Assembly: GCF_012985465.1 (NCBI RefSeq)
Contig: NZ_JAAQWN010000001.1
Location: 124,001 to 188,000, forward strand
Length of the DNA: 64,000 bases
Direction: 5' to 3'
Source: Pseudomonas sp. WS 5079
GTDB lineage: Bacteria; Pseudomonadota; Gammaproteobacteria; Pseudomonadales; Pseudomonadaceae
In this document: positions 37,540-47,116 of the stretch, piece by piece
Layout of the letters: each line of letters begins with the position of its first letter
Position numbering within the stretch: the first letter of the stretch is position 1
Notes under the pieces: generated by a model
Told to the model about the DNA's origin: nothing
Databases searched by the model: none
What the model saw: the letters and a program-made list of their open reading frames with translations, nothing else
Position numbers and translations under genes: made by a program

Positions 37540-38784
37540 TTAACCGCGTGGAGTCGCGACACTGGCGAGCTTGGGCGCGGTTTTATCCGGTGCCACTTGC
37601 TCCAGGTTGCTGGCTTCAAGCGCTTGTCGTTGTTGGGCCAGGGCGGCGAGGGTTGCCTGGCTGGCCATCGGGATGGTTTCTGGGGCAACCGGCGAACCCG
37701 GGCGCACCCGCTGCAAGCCCTTGACGATGATGGTGTCGTCCTTGCTCAGGCCGCTGCGCACGATGCGCAAGCCTTCGATCTTCGGCCCCAGTTCCACGGC
37801 GCGGTAGGCGGACTTGTTGTCGGCGTCCATCACCAGCACAAACTTCTTGCCAAGGTCAGTGCCCACGGCTTCGTCGGTGATCAGCACGGCGGAGTAGGTG
37901 CCGCTGCCGACCAACTTGAGGCGCGCATACAGGCCGGGGGTGAAACGCCCGTCGCTGTTGTCGAACACCGCGCGCCCACGGATGGTGCCGGTGGCGGGGT
38001 TGACCTGGTTGTCGACAAAGTTCATCTGGCCCAGGTGCGGGTTGCCGTCTTCATTGGACAGGCCCAGGTACACCGGGGTGGTGGCGCCGCGACGGCCTTG
38101 GCGCGCCAGCTCGGTGTACTTGAGGTACACGCGCTCGTCAGCGTCGAAGTAGGCGTAGACCTTGTCGGTGGAGACCACGCTGGTCAGCTCGGTGACATCG
38201 GCGGTGACCAGGTTGCCGGCGGTGATCGCGGCGCGGCTGACACGGCCACTGATGGGCGAGGTGACACGGGTGAAACTCAGGTTCAGGCGGGCCAGGTCCA
38301 GTTGCGCCTGGATTCCGGCCACGGCAGCACGGGCTTCCTGGGCGGCGGTGGTACGCGAGTCGGCCAACTCGGCAGAAATCGCATTGCTCTGGCGCAGGCG
38401 CTCGCCACGCTGGGCTTCATTGTCACTGCGCGAAGCAGCGGCTTTGGTTTGTTGAAGCTGGGCTTCCAGGCGGCGCACTTCAGCCTGGAATGGACGCGGG
38501 TCGATCTGGAACAGCAGGTCGCCTTTTTTTACCAGCGCGCCTTCGGTGAAGGCGACCTGGTCGATCTGGCCTGATACACGCGGGCGGATCTGTACGGTTT
38601 CCGGGGCTTCGAGGCGGCCGGTGAACTCGTCCCATTCATTGACCGGTTGTTCCAGGACCTTGGCAACGCTGACTTTGCTGGCGGGCATGGCGGCCGCTTG
38701 CTCGGGGGCCTTGCCGCATGCGCTCATCACCAGCACGGCCAAAAGGGCCAGGGGATAGCGCAAATGTTTGAGTGACTGTTCCAT
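37540..38784 (-). CDS. mexE: MexE, RND periplasmic adaptor lipoprotein
   Basis: The product has 414 residues, the same as P. aeruginosa MexE. Lipobox LAVLVMSAC, then the membrane-proximal, beta-barrel, lipoyl (RPRVSGQIDQVAFTEGALVKKGDLLFQIDPRPF) and coiled-coil hairpin domains. It bridges MexF to OprN. ATG 38784 (MEQSLKHLRYPL) is the family start; the open frame runs upstream to 38823. In P. aeruginosa the operon is switched on by the LysR regulator MexT, which is not in this window. Confidence 0.95.
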   Translation of the reverse strand: MEQSLKHLRYPLALLAVLVMSACGKAPEQAAAMPASKVSVAKVLEQPVNEWDEFTGRLEAPETVQIRPRVSGQIDQVAFTEGALVKKGDLLFQIDPRPFQAEVRRLEAQLQQTKAAASRSDNEAQRGERLRQSNAISAELADSRTTAAQEARAAVAGIQAQLDLARLNLSFTRVTSPISGRVSRAAITAGNLVTADVTELTSVVSTDKVYAYFDADERVYLKYTELARQGRRGATTPVYLGLSNEDGNPHLGQMNFVDNQVNPATGTIRGRAVFDNSDGRFTPGLYARLKLVGSGTYSAVLITDEAVGTDLGKKFVLVMDADNKSAYRAVELGPKIEGLRIVRSGLSKDDTIIVKGLQRVRPGSPVAPETIPMASQATLAALAQQRQALEASNLEQVAPDKTAPKLASVATPRG

Positions 38785-38868
38785 GAGGTGCATCCGCCAA
38801 TGTATTTGAGATGGGCGGATCATGCTCGGCAGTGTGCTATCTCACGAATCGAATGAAACAAAGGTAAC

Positions 38869-38885
38869 TATCATTCGGAATGATA
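38869..38885. promoter_or_regulatory. Palindrome upstream of mexE, possible operator
   Basis: TATCATT, CGG, AATGATA is a perfect 7-3-7 inverted repeat 85 bases before the mexE start. The half-sites are in the reverse order to a Fur box and the spacing is not that of a typical LysR T-N11-A site. A regulator other than MexT is possible. Confidence 0.4.
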
Positions 38886-39006
38886 TAAGCGCCAGCCAAG
38901 CCCTCTAGCATGGGGCTTTCGTTAGGGTGCTATCAATCCCGTTAATGACAAGACACTGTTGCGCGAACTGCAACCAACCAAACAGCCTTGCCCTAAAGTG
39001 ATCCCA

Positions 39007-39097
39007 CTGTGGGAGCGGGCTTGCCCGCGATGGCGGTAGGTCAAGTAAGGATGTGGCGGCTGACCCACCGCCATCGCAGGCAAGCCCGCTCCTACAG
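39007..39097. repeat. REPIN between mexE and yddG
   Basis: TGTGGGAGCGGGCTTGCC...GATGGCGG faces CCGCCATCGCAGGCAAGCCCGCTCC with a 30-bp spacer: two REP arms in inverted orientation. It separates divergent genes, so it lies in or near both leaders. The rest of this roughly 460-bp gap shows only the mexE promoter side and a short leader. Confidence 0.85.
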
Positions 39098-39244
39098 TTG
39101 ATGTGTGGCGTGGTCATGATTTCTGCTCTCAATGAGATTGCTTGGTTGTGGTTCCCACAAGGAGACAAGCAATACCCCAGCGTGTACCGTTGCGGCCTTT
39201 GTGCCGCAGGTGCTGTGGCTGTGGACATTCTCAGAGAGGCATCC

Positions 39245-40135
39245 ATGCAGATCAGGGGGGAGCGGGCCGCGACGGTGTGTGGTTTGGTCGCGATTGTTTT
39301 GTGGAGCACCGCCGCCGGTTTGATCCGCAGTGTCAGTGAACTGTTCGGGCCCTTGGGGGGCGCGGCGCTGATCTACACGGTAGGCGCGATACTGCTGCTG
39401 GCCTGGCTGGGACGGCCGCGCCTGCGCGCCACGTCCTGGCGCTACCTGATCATGGGCAGCGGGTTGTTCGTGGCCTACGAGGTCTGCCTGTCCCTGGCCC
39501 TGGGTTTTGCCAGCAACCGCAACCAGGCGATTGAGCTGGGGGTGGTGAACTACCTCTGGCCGTGTCTGACGGTGTTGTTGGCAATCGTCATGAATGGCCA
39601 GCGAGCGCGCTGGATTATCGTGCCAGGCTCGGCGCTGGCGCTGTTTGGCATCCTGTGGGTGGTCAGTGGCGATGGCCTGGCATTGGCAACCATCGTCGCC
39701 AATGTGCAATCCAACCCCCTGAGCTACAGCCTGGCCCTGGGCTGTGCGATCACCTTTGCCTTGTATTGCAACGTCACGCGGCGCTACGCCGGCGGGCAGA
39801 ACCTGGTGGTGTTGTTTTTCATCCTGACGGCGGCGCTGCTATGGGCAAAATTCGCCTTCAGTGCCCAAGTGCTGCCGGCTTTTACCTTGGGGAGCAGCCT
39901 GGAATTGCTCGCCACGGGCATCGCCATGGCGGGCGGCTATGCGCTGTGGAATATCGGTATCCTGCGCGGCAACCTGACCTTGCTGGCGACCGCGTCCTAT
40001 GGCGCGCCGGTGCTGTCGTCGGCCTTTGCAGCGCTATGGCTGGGCGCTCACCTCACCCCGCAGTTCTGGCAGGGTGCGGTGCTGGTGACCGCGGGCTCGC
40101 TGGTGTGCTGGCACGCGACACGGGCGCAACCCTAG
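39245..40135 (+). CDS. yddG: YddG-like aromatic amino acid exporter (DMT superfamily)
   Basis: The product has 296 residues and ten helices in two EamA-type halves. Characteristic pieces are CGLVAIVLWSTAAGLIRSVSELFGPLGGAALIYT, NYLWPCLTVLLAI and GGYALWNIGILRGNLTLLATASYGAPVLS, as in YddG, which exports aromatic amino acids. AGAGG lies before the ATG at 39245; the frame continues upstream through the REPIN and is not used. Its stop overlaps the convergent ACR3-like gene by 4 bases. Confidence 0.87.
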   Translation: MQIRGERAATVCGLVAIVLWSTAAGLIRSVSELFGPLGGAALIYTVGAILLLAWLGRPRLRATSWRYLIMGSGLFVAYEVCLSLALGFASNRNQAIELGVVNYLWPCLTVLLAIVMNGQRARWIIVPGSALALFGILWVVSGDGLALATIVANVQSNPLSYSLALGCAITFALYCNVTRRYAGGQNLVVLFFILTAALLWAKFAFSAQVLPAFTLGSSLELLATGIAMAGGYALWNIGILRGNLTLLATASYGAPVLSSAFAALWLGAHLTPQFWQGAVLVTAGSLVCWHATRAQP

Positions 40136-41094
40136 CGGCTGCGCCAGACCAGGGCCGGGATCACCCGGATATAGACCAGCTCGAACACCAACTCGATCAA
40201 GGTCTGGGTGATGACGGCGGCGGCGGCCAGGGCGCGGATATCTTCCGGCAGGGCCAGCGCCAGCGGCAAGACCACCAGTGAGTTGCGGGTCGCGCTGCTG
40301 AACGTGACCGCGCGCGCGGTGCTTGCCGGCAAGCGAAAGGCCCACGCCGTGAGTGCCCCGACCACTGGCGCCAACAGCATAAAGCCTAAGTAAACCGGCA
40401 CCACCGGCAACAACTGCTCGATCTGCTGCGCGACAAACGCGATCTGCGAGCCAATCACCACGATCAGCACCGCCGCCATGGCCGGCACCGGCATCCATGC
40501 CCAGCCATCGTTCCAGCGCTCGAGCAGGCGCGAGTGCCGGGCGCCCGCGCAGGTCAGCACCGCCAGCAGCAGTGGCGCCACGATCAGCAGCAAAAAGGCC
40601 TCGACAAACGGGCCGATTGAGATCGCCACCGCGGCGTCACCGGAAGGTATCAGCGCCAGGTACAACGGCAGCAGGGCCAGTTGCAGCAACAGCAACACCG
40701 GGGTGGCGGCCAGCGTCAGCCGCGCGTCGCCTTTGCCAATGTGGGTAAACACCACCACGTAGTCGATGCACGGCGTCAGCAGCACCAGCAACGCGCCGAT
40801 CAGGATGGCCGGGCGCTCGTTCAAACCACGGGTCAAGCCCCAGACCAGCAGCGGGATCAACACGAAGTTGGCGATCAGCAGCGCCGCCATAAAGCGTTTA
40901 TTGGCCAGCCCCTGGCGCAGTTGCAGAAACGGGATCTGCAGGAACATGGCGTACATCAGCACGGCGATTGCCGGGGTTACCAGGGCGCCAAGCCCCGCTG
41001 CGGCCTGCGGGGCGAGCAGGCCACCGAGCGCGGCGCCGATGACGGCGACAAGGTAGACGGGGATCTGGTTCTGCTCAAGTTGTTCTCGGGTCAC
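40132..41094 (-). CDS. ACR3/bile-acid:sodium symporter-family transporter
   Basis: The product has 320 residues and ten helices. TPCIDYVVVFTHIGKGDARLTLAATPVLLLLQ and FSSATRNSLVVLPLALALP correspond to the conserved crossover regions of the ACR3/SBF fold (in arsenite exporters the first carries a catalytic Cys, here TPCIDYV). It may export arsenite or another anion. No arsR, arsC or arsH adjoins it, so an arsenic role is uncertain. Confidence 0.8.
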   Translation of the reverse strand: MTREQLEQNQIPVYLVAVIGAALGGLLAPQAAAGLGALVTPAIAVLMYAMFLQIPFLQLRQGLANKRFMAALLIANFVLIPLLVWGLTRGLNERPAILIGALLVLLTPCIDYVVVFTHIGKGDARLTLAATPVLLLLQLALLPLYLALIPSGDAAVAISIGPFVEAFLLLIVAPLLLAVLTCAGARHSRLLERWNDGWAWMPVPAMAAVLIVVIGSQIAFVAQQIEQLLPVVPVYLGFMLLAPVVGALTAWAFRLPASTARAVTFSSATRNSLVVLPLALALPEDIRALAAAAVITQTLIELVFELVYIRVIPALVWRSR

Positions 41095-41152
41095 GGGGTG
41101 TCCTTGTCACGGGGGGCTGTGCGCGCCGTGCAGGGTAACCGAAACCAGGCAC

Positions 41153-41779
41153 TCATTTTTGACTGAGTGCCGCCACCGAAAGCCCGGACGCGACGAAGGT
41201 CAGTCCGGCACCCACATTCAGGCCATTGACGACTTTGGGCTTGCGCTGCAGCCATGTCGACAGGCGCGTCGCAAAAATCCCCATGAGCGCAAAACCCAGG
41301 GCGGTCAATGCGGCGAACCAGGCGCCATAGACCATCATTTGCAAGGTGACCGAGCCCAATGACGGGTTGACGAACTGCGGAATGAACGCCAGCACAAACA
41401 GCCCCGGCTTGGGGTTCAGCGCCGCTGACAGGAAGCCGGTGAGGAAGATGCTTTTGAGCGGTTGGCGCGCCGCCGGCTTGAAGTTGATCAGGCTGCGCGA
41501 GCGCAAGACCTTGATGCCCAGCCACAGCAGGTAGCTGGCGCCGATGACTTTGACCACCCAGAAGGCCACGGCGGAGGTCTGCATCAGCAGAGTCAGGCCC
41601 AGCGATGCCGTCGCCACGTGAAACAGAATGCCGGTGCCCGACGCAACTCCGGAAACGGCCGCCGCCAGGCGTCCCTGGCTCAGCCCCCTAGCGATGGCCA
41701 GTAGGTTGTCCGGGCCGGGGGAGAGCACCAGTAACAGGCAGGCAGCGGTATAGGTCAGCCAGATATCCAGGGGGAACAT
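41153..41779 (-). CDS. LysE/RhtB-family amino acid exporter
   Basis: The product has 208 residues and six helices. The family signature LVLSPGPDNLLAIARGLSQGRLAAAVSGVASGTG is at the start, followed by GASYLLWLGIKVLRSR and FLSAALNPKPGLFVLAFIPQFV. It exports an amino acid or derivative; the substrate is not predictable. It precedes the ACR3-like gene by about 60 bases on the same strand, so they may be cotranscribed. Confidence 0.9.
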   Translation of the reverse strand: MFPLDIWLTYTAACLLLVLSPGPDNLLAIARGLSQGRLAAAVSGVASGTGILFHVATASLGLTLLMQTSAVAFWVVKVIGASYLLWLGIKVLRSRSLINFKPAARQPLKSIFLTGFLSAALNPKPGLFVLAFIPQFVNPSLGSVTLQMMVYGAWFAALTALGFALMGIFATRLSTWLQRKPKVVNGLNVGAGLTFVASGLSVAALSQK

Positions 41780-41874
41780 AACGGCAGTCCTTTCGTCAAC
41801 GATTGAGGACCGCCATCGTGTGCCAACCTGGCAACCCAGATCAAGCTCGATCCAACTGCCTGGAAGTCAGCACT

Positions 41875-43134
41875 TCAGAACGTCGCCTTCACCTGCAATC
41901 CCAGTATCAGCGCGTTGTCGATCTTCTTTGCGGCGAACGCCCCTGGCTCAATGATGTATTGCACATCCGGGCGCAGGGTCAGCCAGGGCGTGGCCTGGTA
42001 GCCGTAGCTCAGTTCGAGCAACTGTTCGGCACTGTCAAGGTTTGGCAAGGCACTGTCTTGGGCTTGGGCGGCCTGCTGCAGCACATCGCGGCTGCGCGGG
42101 TTGGGTACGGCGCGGCCGTACCCCAGGGCTACGGTGTCCCATGGTCGGCTGGCGAACGGCTTGTACAGCACCAGGCCGGCGCCATACCAGCGAGTGAACG
42201 GCGAGGCCGCCTTGCTGGCGGCCGAGTATTGGCCGAACGCATGCAAGGTCCGGCCCTCTGAGGCCTGGGAGTTCCACAGGGCCTGGTCGACCAGCAGATA
42301 ATGGCCGCCGCGCCCGCTGACGTACTTGGCGCTGCCGATGCGCTGCACGTTGGAGCTGTCGTAGTAGTAGCCAAGCTTGTATTCGCCGGGCAGATCGCTG
42401 GCGTGCTTGTAGACCAGCTCGATGGGCACCACGGTGCCGGTCGTGTGCTTGGGCCCCAGGTGCCAGGCGCGGCTGGAGTTGCCGTTGCTTTGCGGGTCAA
42501 CATTGAACGCCGCCACGCGTAATTGCCAGGCCGGCGAGAAGTCATACTTCACCCGTGCGCCCAGGTGAGCGTTGGGGTAGTTGGTCCAACCGCTGCCGCC
42601 GGACATGTTCAGGGGGTGCCCGCAGAAACCGGCGTTCATGAAGTTGCACAGGATCCCGCTGTCGAGGCCGCCCAGGTCGTTGCCCATGGCCATGTAGCCG
42701 AGCTTGAGGTTCAGGGCGGGCGTGAACAGGGTGCGCTCATAACTCAGTTCGGTCAGACGGGTGTAGAGCCCGCCGTAGTTTTCCTGGATCGGCAGGCGGT
42801 TGCCCACCAGGTCTTCGGAGGCGCTGTTGCCACGCCGGTCGTTGATCGTCAGTTGGATCTTGTCGCCGTTGTGCAGGCCATACAATTTGCCCAGGTCCAG
42901 TTGCACGCCAAGCTTGATGTTTTGCGAGTAGCGCGCCGAACGATGCTGGCCGCCATTGGCGTTATAGGCGGTTTCGCCGCTGTAGTCGCCGGTGAACTTG
43001 ATGCCTTGCTCGTCGAGCTGATGGCGCAGGCCACCCCAGTCGCCGGTGAGGGGGCTGCCGTAGGCGGGCAGCGTGGCGCCCAGCAGCAGGCTGGCGAGCA
43101 GGCGCAGAGACAGAGTATTAAACGCGGGGGACAT
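41875..43134 (-). CDS. oprB: OprB-type carbohydrate-selective porin
   Basis: The product has 419 residues. Signal peptide LLASLLLGATLPAYGSP, then the OprB opening SPLTGDWGGLRHQLDEQGIKF, repeated beta strands with many Trp/Tyr and Gly, and a C-terminal ALILGLQVKATF ending in Phe. It passes glucose and related sugars across the outer membrane. AGGAAG precedes the ATG at 43134. It follows gcd by 92 bases, so it supplies the substrate for periplasmic glucose oxidation. Confidence 0.92.
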   Translation of the reverse strand: MSPAFNTLSLRLLASLLLGATLPAYGSPLTGDWGGLRHQLDEQGIKFTGDYSGETAYNANGGQHRSARYSQNIKLGVQLDLGKLYGLHNGDKIQLTINDRRGNSASEDLVGNRLPIQENYGGLYTRLTELSYERTLFTPALNLKLGYMAMGNDLGGLDSGILCNFMNAGFCGHPLNMSGGSGWTNYPNAHLGARVKYDFSPAWQLRVAAFNVDPQSNGNSSRAWHLGPKHTTGTVVPIELVYKHASDLPGEYKLGYYYDSSNVQRIGSAKYVSGRGGHYLLVDQALWNSQASEGRTLHAFGQYSAASKAASPFTRWYGAGLVLYKPFASRPWDTVALGYGRAVPNPRSRDVLQQAAQAQDSALPNLDSAEQLLELSYGYQATPWLTLRPDVQYIIEPGAFAAKKIDNALILGLQVKATF

Positions 43135-43226
43135 GCGGGGTCTTCCTGGAAAAATCACGATACCTGTGGGAGCCGTGCAGCCCGGCTCCCCCATTCAAAT
43201 GGCGGCGCATCAGCGCCGCGCGGGGC

Positions 43227-45632
43227 TCAAGGCAGGGCGTAGGCGATCACGTAGTCGCCACGGTCGGTGGATTGGCGCGCGCCGCCCGCAGTGATGACCA
43301 CATACTGTTTGCCGGTTTTTGGCGACACATAGGTCATCGGCCCACCCTGGCTACCCACGGGCAGGCGGGTTTTCCAGGCTTCTTCGCCATTGGCGCTGTT
43401 GAAGGCGCGCAGATAGAAGTCCTGGGTGCCGGCGATAAACACCAGGCCGCCTTGGGTCGACAGGGTGCCGCCCAGGGTCGGCAGGCCAACCTTGATCGGC
43501 AGGTGCATGCGTATACCCAGCGGGCCGGTGTCTTCAACGGTGCCGACCGGTACTTGCCAGGCAATCTGCTGGGTCTTCATGTCGATGGCGGTGAGGGTGC
43601 CGAACGGTGGCGCCTGGCACGGAATGCCGGCCACCGACAGGAAGCGGTTTTTGTTCACCGCGTAAGGCGTGCCCTTGAGCGGCACCGCGCCCATGCCGGT
43701 GTTCAACGCCTCGCCACCGGAGGAGGCCTGGGCCTTGTTTTGCGAGGGGATCATCTGGATCCACAGGCCCAGGCGCATGTCGTTGACGAAGATAAAGCCA
43801 TGCACCGGGTCGGTGGAGATACTGCCCCAGTTCATTCCGCCCAGGGAGCCGGGGAAGCTCAGTGATTTATCGGTGCCCGGTGCGGTGTACAGGCCGTCGT
43901 AGCGCATGCTCTTGAAGTCGATGCGGCACAGCAGCTGGTCATAGGGGGTTGCGCCCCACATGTCCGCTTCGCCCAGGGTCTGCGCGCCGATCTGTGGCAT
44001 GCCCACGGACCTTGGCTGGGTGGGCGAGTACGGTTCATTGGGAATGTCCGCAGCCTTGACCGGTACCTCTTGTACCTCGGTCAACGGCTTGCCGGTAGCG
44101 CGGTCGAGTACATAGATCTGCCCGGCCTTGGTGCCGATCACCACGGCGGGTACGGTCTTGCCGTCGGCCTGGGGGAAGTCGATCAGGCTCGGTTGCATCG
44201 GCAAGTCGAAGTCCCAGAGGTCATTGTGGACGGTCTGGTACACCCACTTTTCGGCACCGGTGGAAGCGTCCAGTGCCAGCACCGAGGCGCCGTACTTGTG
44301 ATTGAGCTGGGTGCGCTCCACACCATAGATATCGGTGGACGAACTGCCCATCGGCAGGAATACCGTGTTCATCAGCGGGTCATAGGACATCGGCGCCCAG
44401 CTGTTGGGGGTGCTGCGCACATAGGTGCTGCCGGCAGCGGGGGCCTGCTTGTCTTCAGGGTTGCCCGGGTCGAATGCCCAGCGCATCTGCCCGCTGATCA
44501 CATCAAAACCACGGATCACGCCGCCCGGCATATCGGTCTGGACGTTATCGGCGACGCGCCCGCCAACTACTACGGTGGTGCCGGCGATCAATGGCGCGGA
44601 GGACAACTGGTAATAGCTGTCCGGCACATTGCCCAGGCCGGCTTTCAAATCCACTTGGCCGTGGTTGCCAAAGTCCTCGCAGAACTCGCCGGTATCGGCA
44701 TCCACTGCAATCAATCGAGCATCGATGGTATTGGTCAGCAGGCGCTGCTGGCACTGCGCACCGGCCGGCACGCTGGCGGCAATGATCGGCGAGCTGTTGG
44801 CCTGGGTTGGCTGGGCGATGGGTGCGGTGGCATCGAAATAGGCCATGCCACGGCAGCGCTGCCACACCGCCGACTGGGCGTTGATGGTGTTCTTCCACAG
44901 CTCTTTGCCGGTGTCGGCATCCAGCGCGATCAGGTTGTTATGGGGCGTGCAGATAAACACCTTGTTGCCGATCTGCAAGGGTGTGAGTTGATCTTCGGCG
45001 CCATTGCCGTCGCTGATGGCCACATCACCGGTGTGATAGGTCCAGGCCACTTTAAGCTTGTCGACGTTGGTGCGATTGATCTGGTCCAGCGCTGCAAAAC
45101 GGCTGCCGCCTTCGGTGTTGCCGTAGTGCGCCCAGTCCTTCTGCGCCTCTGCCGGGGCCACGGGGGTCAAGCCCGGGCCTTTACCGTTGGGCGCGACACT
45201 GGGGTGGGCGACAAACATATTGCCCGCCGCCACGGCCAATGCCAGCGCCAGCACGCCCGCCACGCTGAAGGCGCCACGGCGGGTGCCCGGTGCCAGCAAC
45301 GGATAGGCCAGCGCCACCGCAAGACCAATGGCGGCGAACATGAACAACCGCGAAAACAGTGGCCAGAACACCAGGCCTACATCCACCACAGCCCACACGG
45401 CAGTGCCAAGCAAAAATGCGGCGAACAACCAGGCACCTGCTCGTTTGCGCTTGGCAATCAACAGGCCGGAAATGGCCATGGCCACGCCGCCGATCAGGAA
45501 GTAGCCGGAGCCGCCCAGGCTCAGCAGTTTTGCGCCGCCGACGGCCAACGCCACGCCGAGCAGGGCGATGATTACGCCCAAGCCCAGCAACAGGAATCGA
45601 GAGGCGCCAGCGGCGCGGGGTGTGTGTTTCAT
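43227..45632 (-). CDS. gcd: Membrane-bound PQQ glucose dehydrogenase
   Basis: The product has 801 residues. Five N-terminal helices (about 12-150) bind ubiquinone. An eight-bladed propeller follows with the typical tryptophan-docking WAHYGNTEGGSRFAALDQI, STDIYGVERTQLNHKYGASVLALD, the catalytic region VYQTVHNDLWDFDLPMQPSLIDFP and GGMNWGSISTDPVHG. It oxidises glucose to gluconate in the periplasm, the basis of phosphate solubilisation in this group. The frame is open upstream to 45731, but MKHTPRAAGAS at 45632 is the standard start. Confidence 0.95.
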   Translation of the reverse strand: MKHTPRAAGASRFLLLGLGVIIALLGVALAVGGAKLLSLGGSGYFLIGGVAMAISGLLIAKRKRAGAWLFAAFLLGTAVWAVVDVGLVFWPLFSRLFMFAAIGLAVALAYPLLAPGTRRGAFSVAGVLALALAVAAGNMFVAHPSVAPNGKGPGLTPVAPAEAQKDWAHYGNTEGGSRFAALDQINRTNVDKLKVAWTYHTGDVAISDGNGAEDQLTPLQIGNKVFICTPHNNLIALDADTGKELWKNTINAQSAVWQRCRGMAYFDATAPIAQPTQANSSPIIAASVPAGAQCQQRLLTNTIDARLIAVDADTGEFCEDFGNHGQVDLKAGLGNVPDSYYQLSSAPLIAGTTVVVGGRVADNVQTDMPGGVIRGFDVISGQMRWAFDPGNPEDKQAPAAGSTYVRSTPNSWAPMSYDPLMNTVFLPMGSSSTDIYGVERTQLNHKYGASVLALDASTGAEKWVYQTVHNDLWDFDLPMQPSLIDFPQADGKTVPAVVIGTKAGQIYVLDRATGKPLTEVQEVPVKAADIPNEPYSPTQPRSVGMPQIGAQTLGEADMWGATPYDQLLCRIDFKSMRYDGLYTAPGTDKSLSFPGSLGGMNWGSISTDPVHGFIFVNDMRLGLWIQMIPSQNKAQASSGGEALNTGMGAVPLKGTPYAVNKNRFLSVAGIPCQAPPFGTLTAIDMKTQQIAWQVPVGTVEDTGPLGIRMHLPIKVGLPTLGGTLSTQGGLVFIAGTQDFYLRAFNSANGEEAWKTRLPVGSQGGPMTYVSPKTGKQYVVITAGGARQSTDRGDYVIAYALP

Positions 45633-45682
45633 GTCGAAAAACCCGAGGGTGATGGTCCAGGGGAGTAATGATAGCAAGCTAA

Positions 45683-47116
45683 TTAACTGCTTGGTACATT
45701 TTGTATGGCATTTACAGATCCTGTACCGCACTTAAACAACACACTCTGGCTGGCCCGCAATTGTTCGACGCAGTTCAACGGCAGCAACCCCTGGAGACCG
45801 CGCTTGAGGTCACGTTCGCGGCGGGCGATGTAGAACGTCCGGTCATCGGGCAGGCTGCTCAAGTCGTCGATCTGGCGCGCCTGGCCCTTTGTGTAGAACT
45901 CTCCCGAATAGGAGCGGCGGCCCCAGTAGTAAAGGCTTCCCGGCGCGCTGGCTTGCAGTTGCTGCCAGGCGTAGGCGAGGTCGCGCTGGTTGTTGGGCCG
46001 ATCAAAGGCACGGCCATCGATTGCGGCAATCGGCAGCCACACGGGCAAGAGCAGTGCCAGCATCAGTCCAGTGACTATTTTCCCGGTGCTCCAGCGCGCC
46101 TGATTGAGCGCCCCTGCCAGTAACAGGCTCCAGGCCGGTAGGGCCGGCAACAGGTAAGTCCACAGGATATTGCCGGAGAACGTGAAAAAGGCCGGGGTTG
46201 CCAGGGCCCACAGGGTGATGAACGCGTAGTAGCGTCCCGACAGCACCGAGCGGCGAAAGCCAATGTAGAGCGCGGGTAGCAGCAGGGTCCACGGGAAAAA
46301 CGCCAGCAGCAGATCCAGCCAGATGGCACCGATTGGCCGGGCATGGGCGCTGCCGTACAAGTCGCCGGCCCAATCGCTGACGACATAGCGCTTCCAATGC
46401 TCGCCCACGAGGAAGTAATCAAGAAAGCCGGGGGTGCGTTGTTCGGCAAGCAGGTACCAGGGCACGGCGATCAGCAGCATCAGCAAAACGCCGGTGAGCC
46501 AGGGCAAGCGCAAAAAAGCGCGCCACTGGCGATAACCAACGGTCCAGGCGAACGCGGGAATGGCGACCAAGACCACTGCCAATGGCCCCTTCGCCAACAG
46601 GCCAAGACCCAGGCCGGCGAATCCTGCCAGCGCCCACCGCCGGTCGCCTTGTGCCACGCCGCGCCAAAAGCCGTAGGTGGCCAGCAGGACCGAGAAACTC
46701 AGTGCCGGATCAGTCAGCACCACCCCCGCTGACAGCAGGCCGAGGGTCGAGCTGGAAAAGATAATCGCCGCCAGCACGGCGGTTTTTTCATCCGCTTGCT
46801 CACGGGCAAAACGAATGATGATCAGGCAACTGGCCACATGAAACAGCCACGCGGGAACACGAATCGCGAACTCATTGATGCCCAGCCACTGCATGGCCAG
46901 CGCCTGGCTCCAGAACGACAGCGGCGGCTTGCCCCAAAACGGCAGATCCACCTCGAACAGCGGGGTTACCCAGTTACCGAGTACCAGCATCTTGCGCGCC
47001 ATTTCTGCATAGCGGGCCTCTGAGGTGTCCATCAGCGGGTAGAGCCCCAGGCTTGCCAGGCGCAGGCCCAAAATGGCGATCAATAGCAGCCATAGCGTAC
47101 GGGTCGTCATAGTCAT
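45683..47116 (-). CDS. ArnT/PMT-like polyprenyl-phosphate-sugar glycosyltransferase
   Basis: The product has 477 residues and about twelve helices. The conserved first periplasmic loop is PLMDTSEARYAEMARKM with the catalytic acidic pair, followed by WVTPLFEVDLPFWGKPPLSFW as in ArnT. It moves a sugar from undecaprenyl phosphate to a glycan or lipid A in the periplasm. Its ATG overlaps the stop of the GtrB-like gene (TGATG). Third in a gtrA-gtrB-transferase operon, it probably decides which residue is decorated. Confidence 0.87.
   Translation of the reverse strand: MTMTTRTLWLLLIAILGLRLASLGLYPLMDTSEARYAEMARKMLVLGNWVTPLFEVDLPFWGKPPLSFWSQALAMQWLGINEFAIRVPAWLFHVASCLIIIRFAREQADEKTAVLAAIIFSSSTLGLLSAGVVLTDPALSFSVLLATYGFWRGVAQGDRRWALAGFAGLGLGLLAKGPLAVVLVAIPAFAWTVGYRQWRAFLRLPWLTGVLLMLLIAVPWYLLAEQRTPGFLDYFLVGEHWKRYVVSDWAGDLYGSAHARPIGAIWLDLLLAFFPWTLLLPALYIGFRRSVLSGRYYAFITLWALATPAFFTFSGNILWTYLLPALPAWSLLLAGALNQARWSTGKIVTGLMLALLLPVWLPIAAIDGRAFDRPNNQRDLAYAWQQLQASAPGSLYYWGRRSYSGEFYTKGQARQIDDLSSLPDDRTFYIARRERDLKRGLQGLLPLNCVEQLRASQSVLFKCGTGSVNAIQNVPSS

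Noticed and set aside
38869..38885. Fur box before mexE
   Set aside because: Half-sites are TATCATT...AATGATA, the reverse order of the Fur hexamers, with a 3-base spacer, so it does not match.
40132..41094. Arsenic resistance operon
   Set aside because: Only one ACR3-fold transporter is present; no arsR, arsC or arsH is adjacent.
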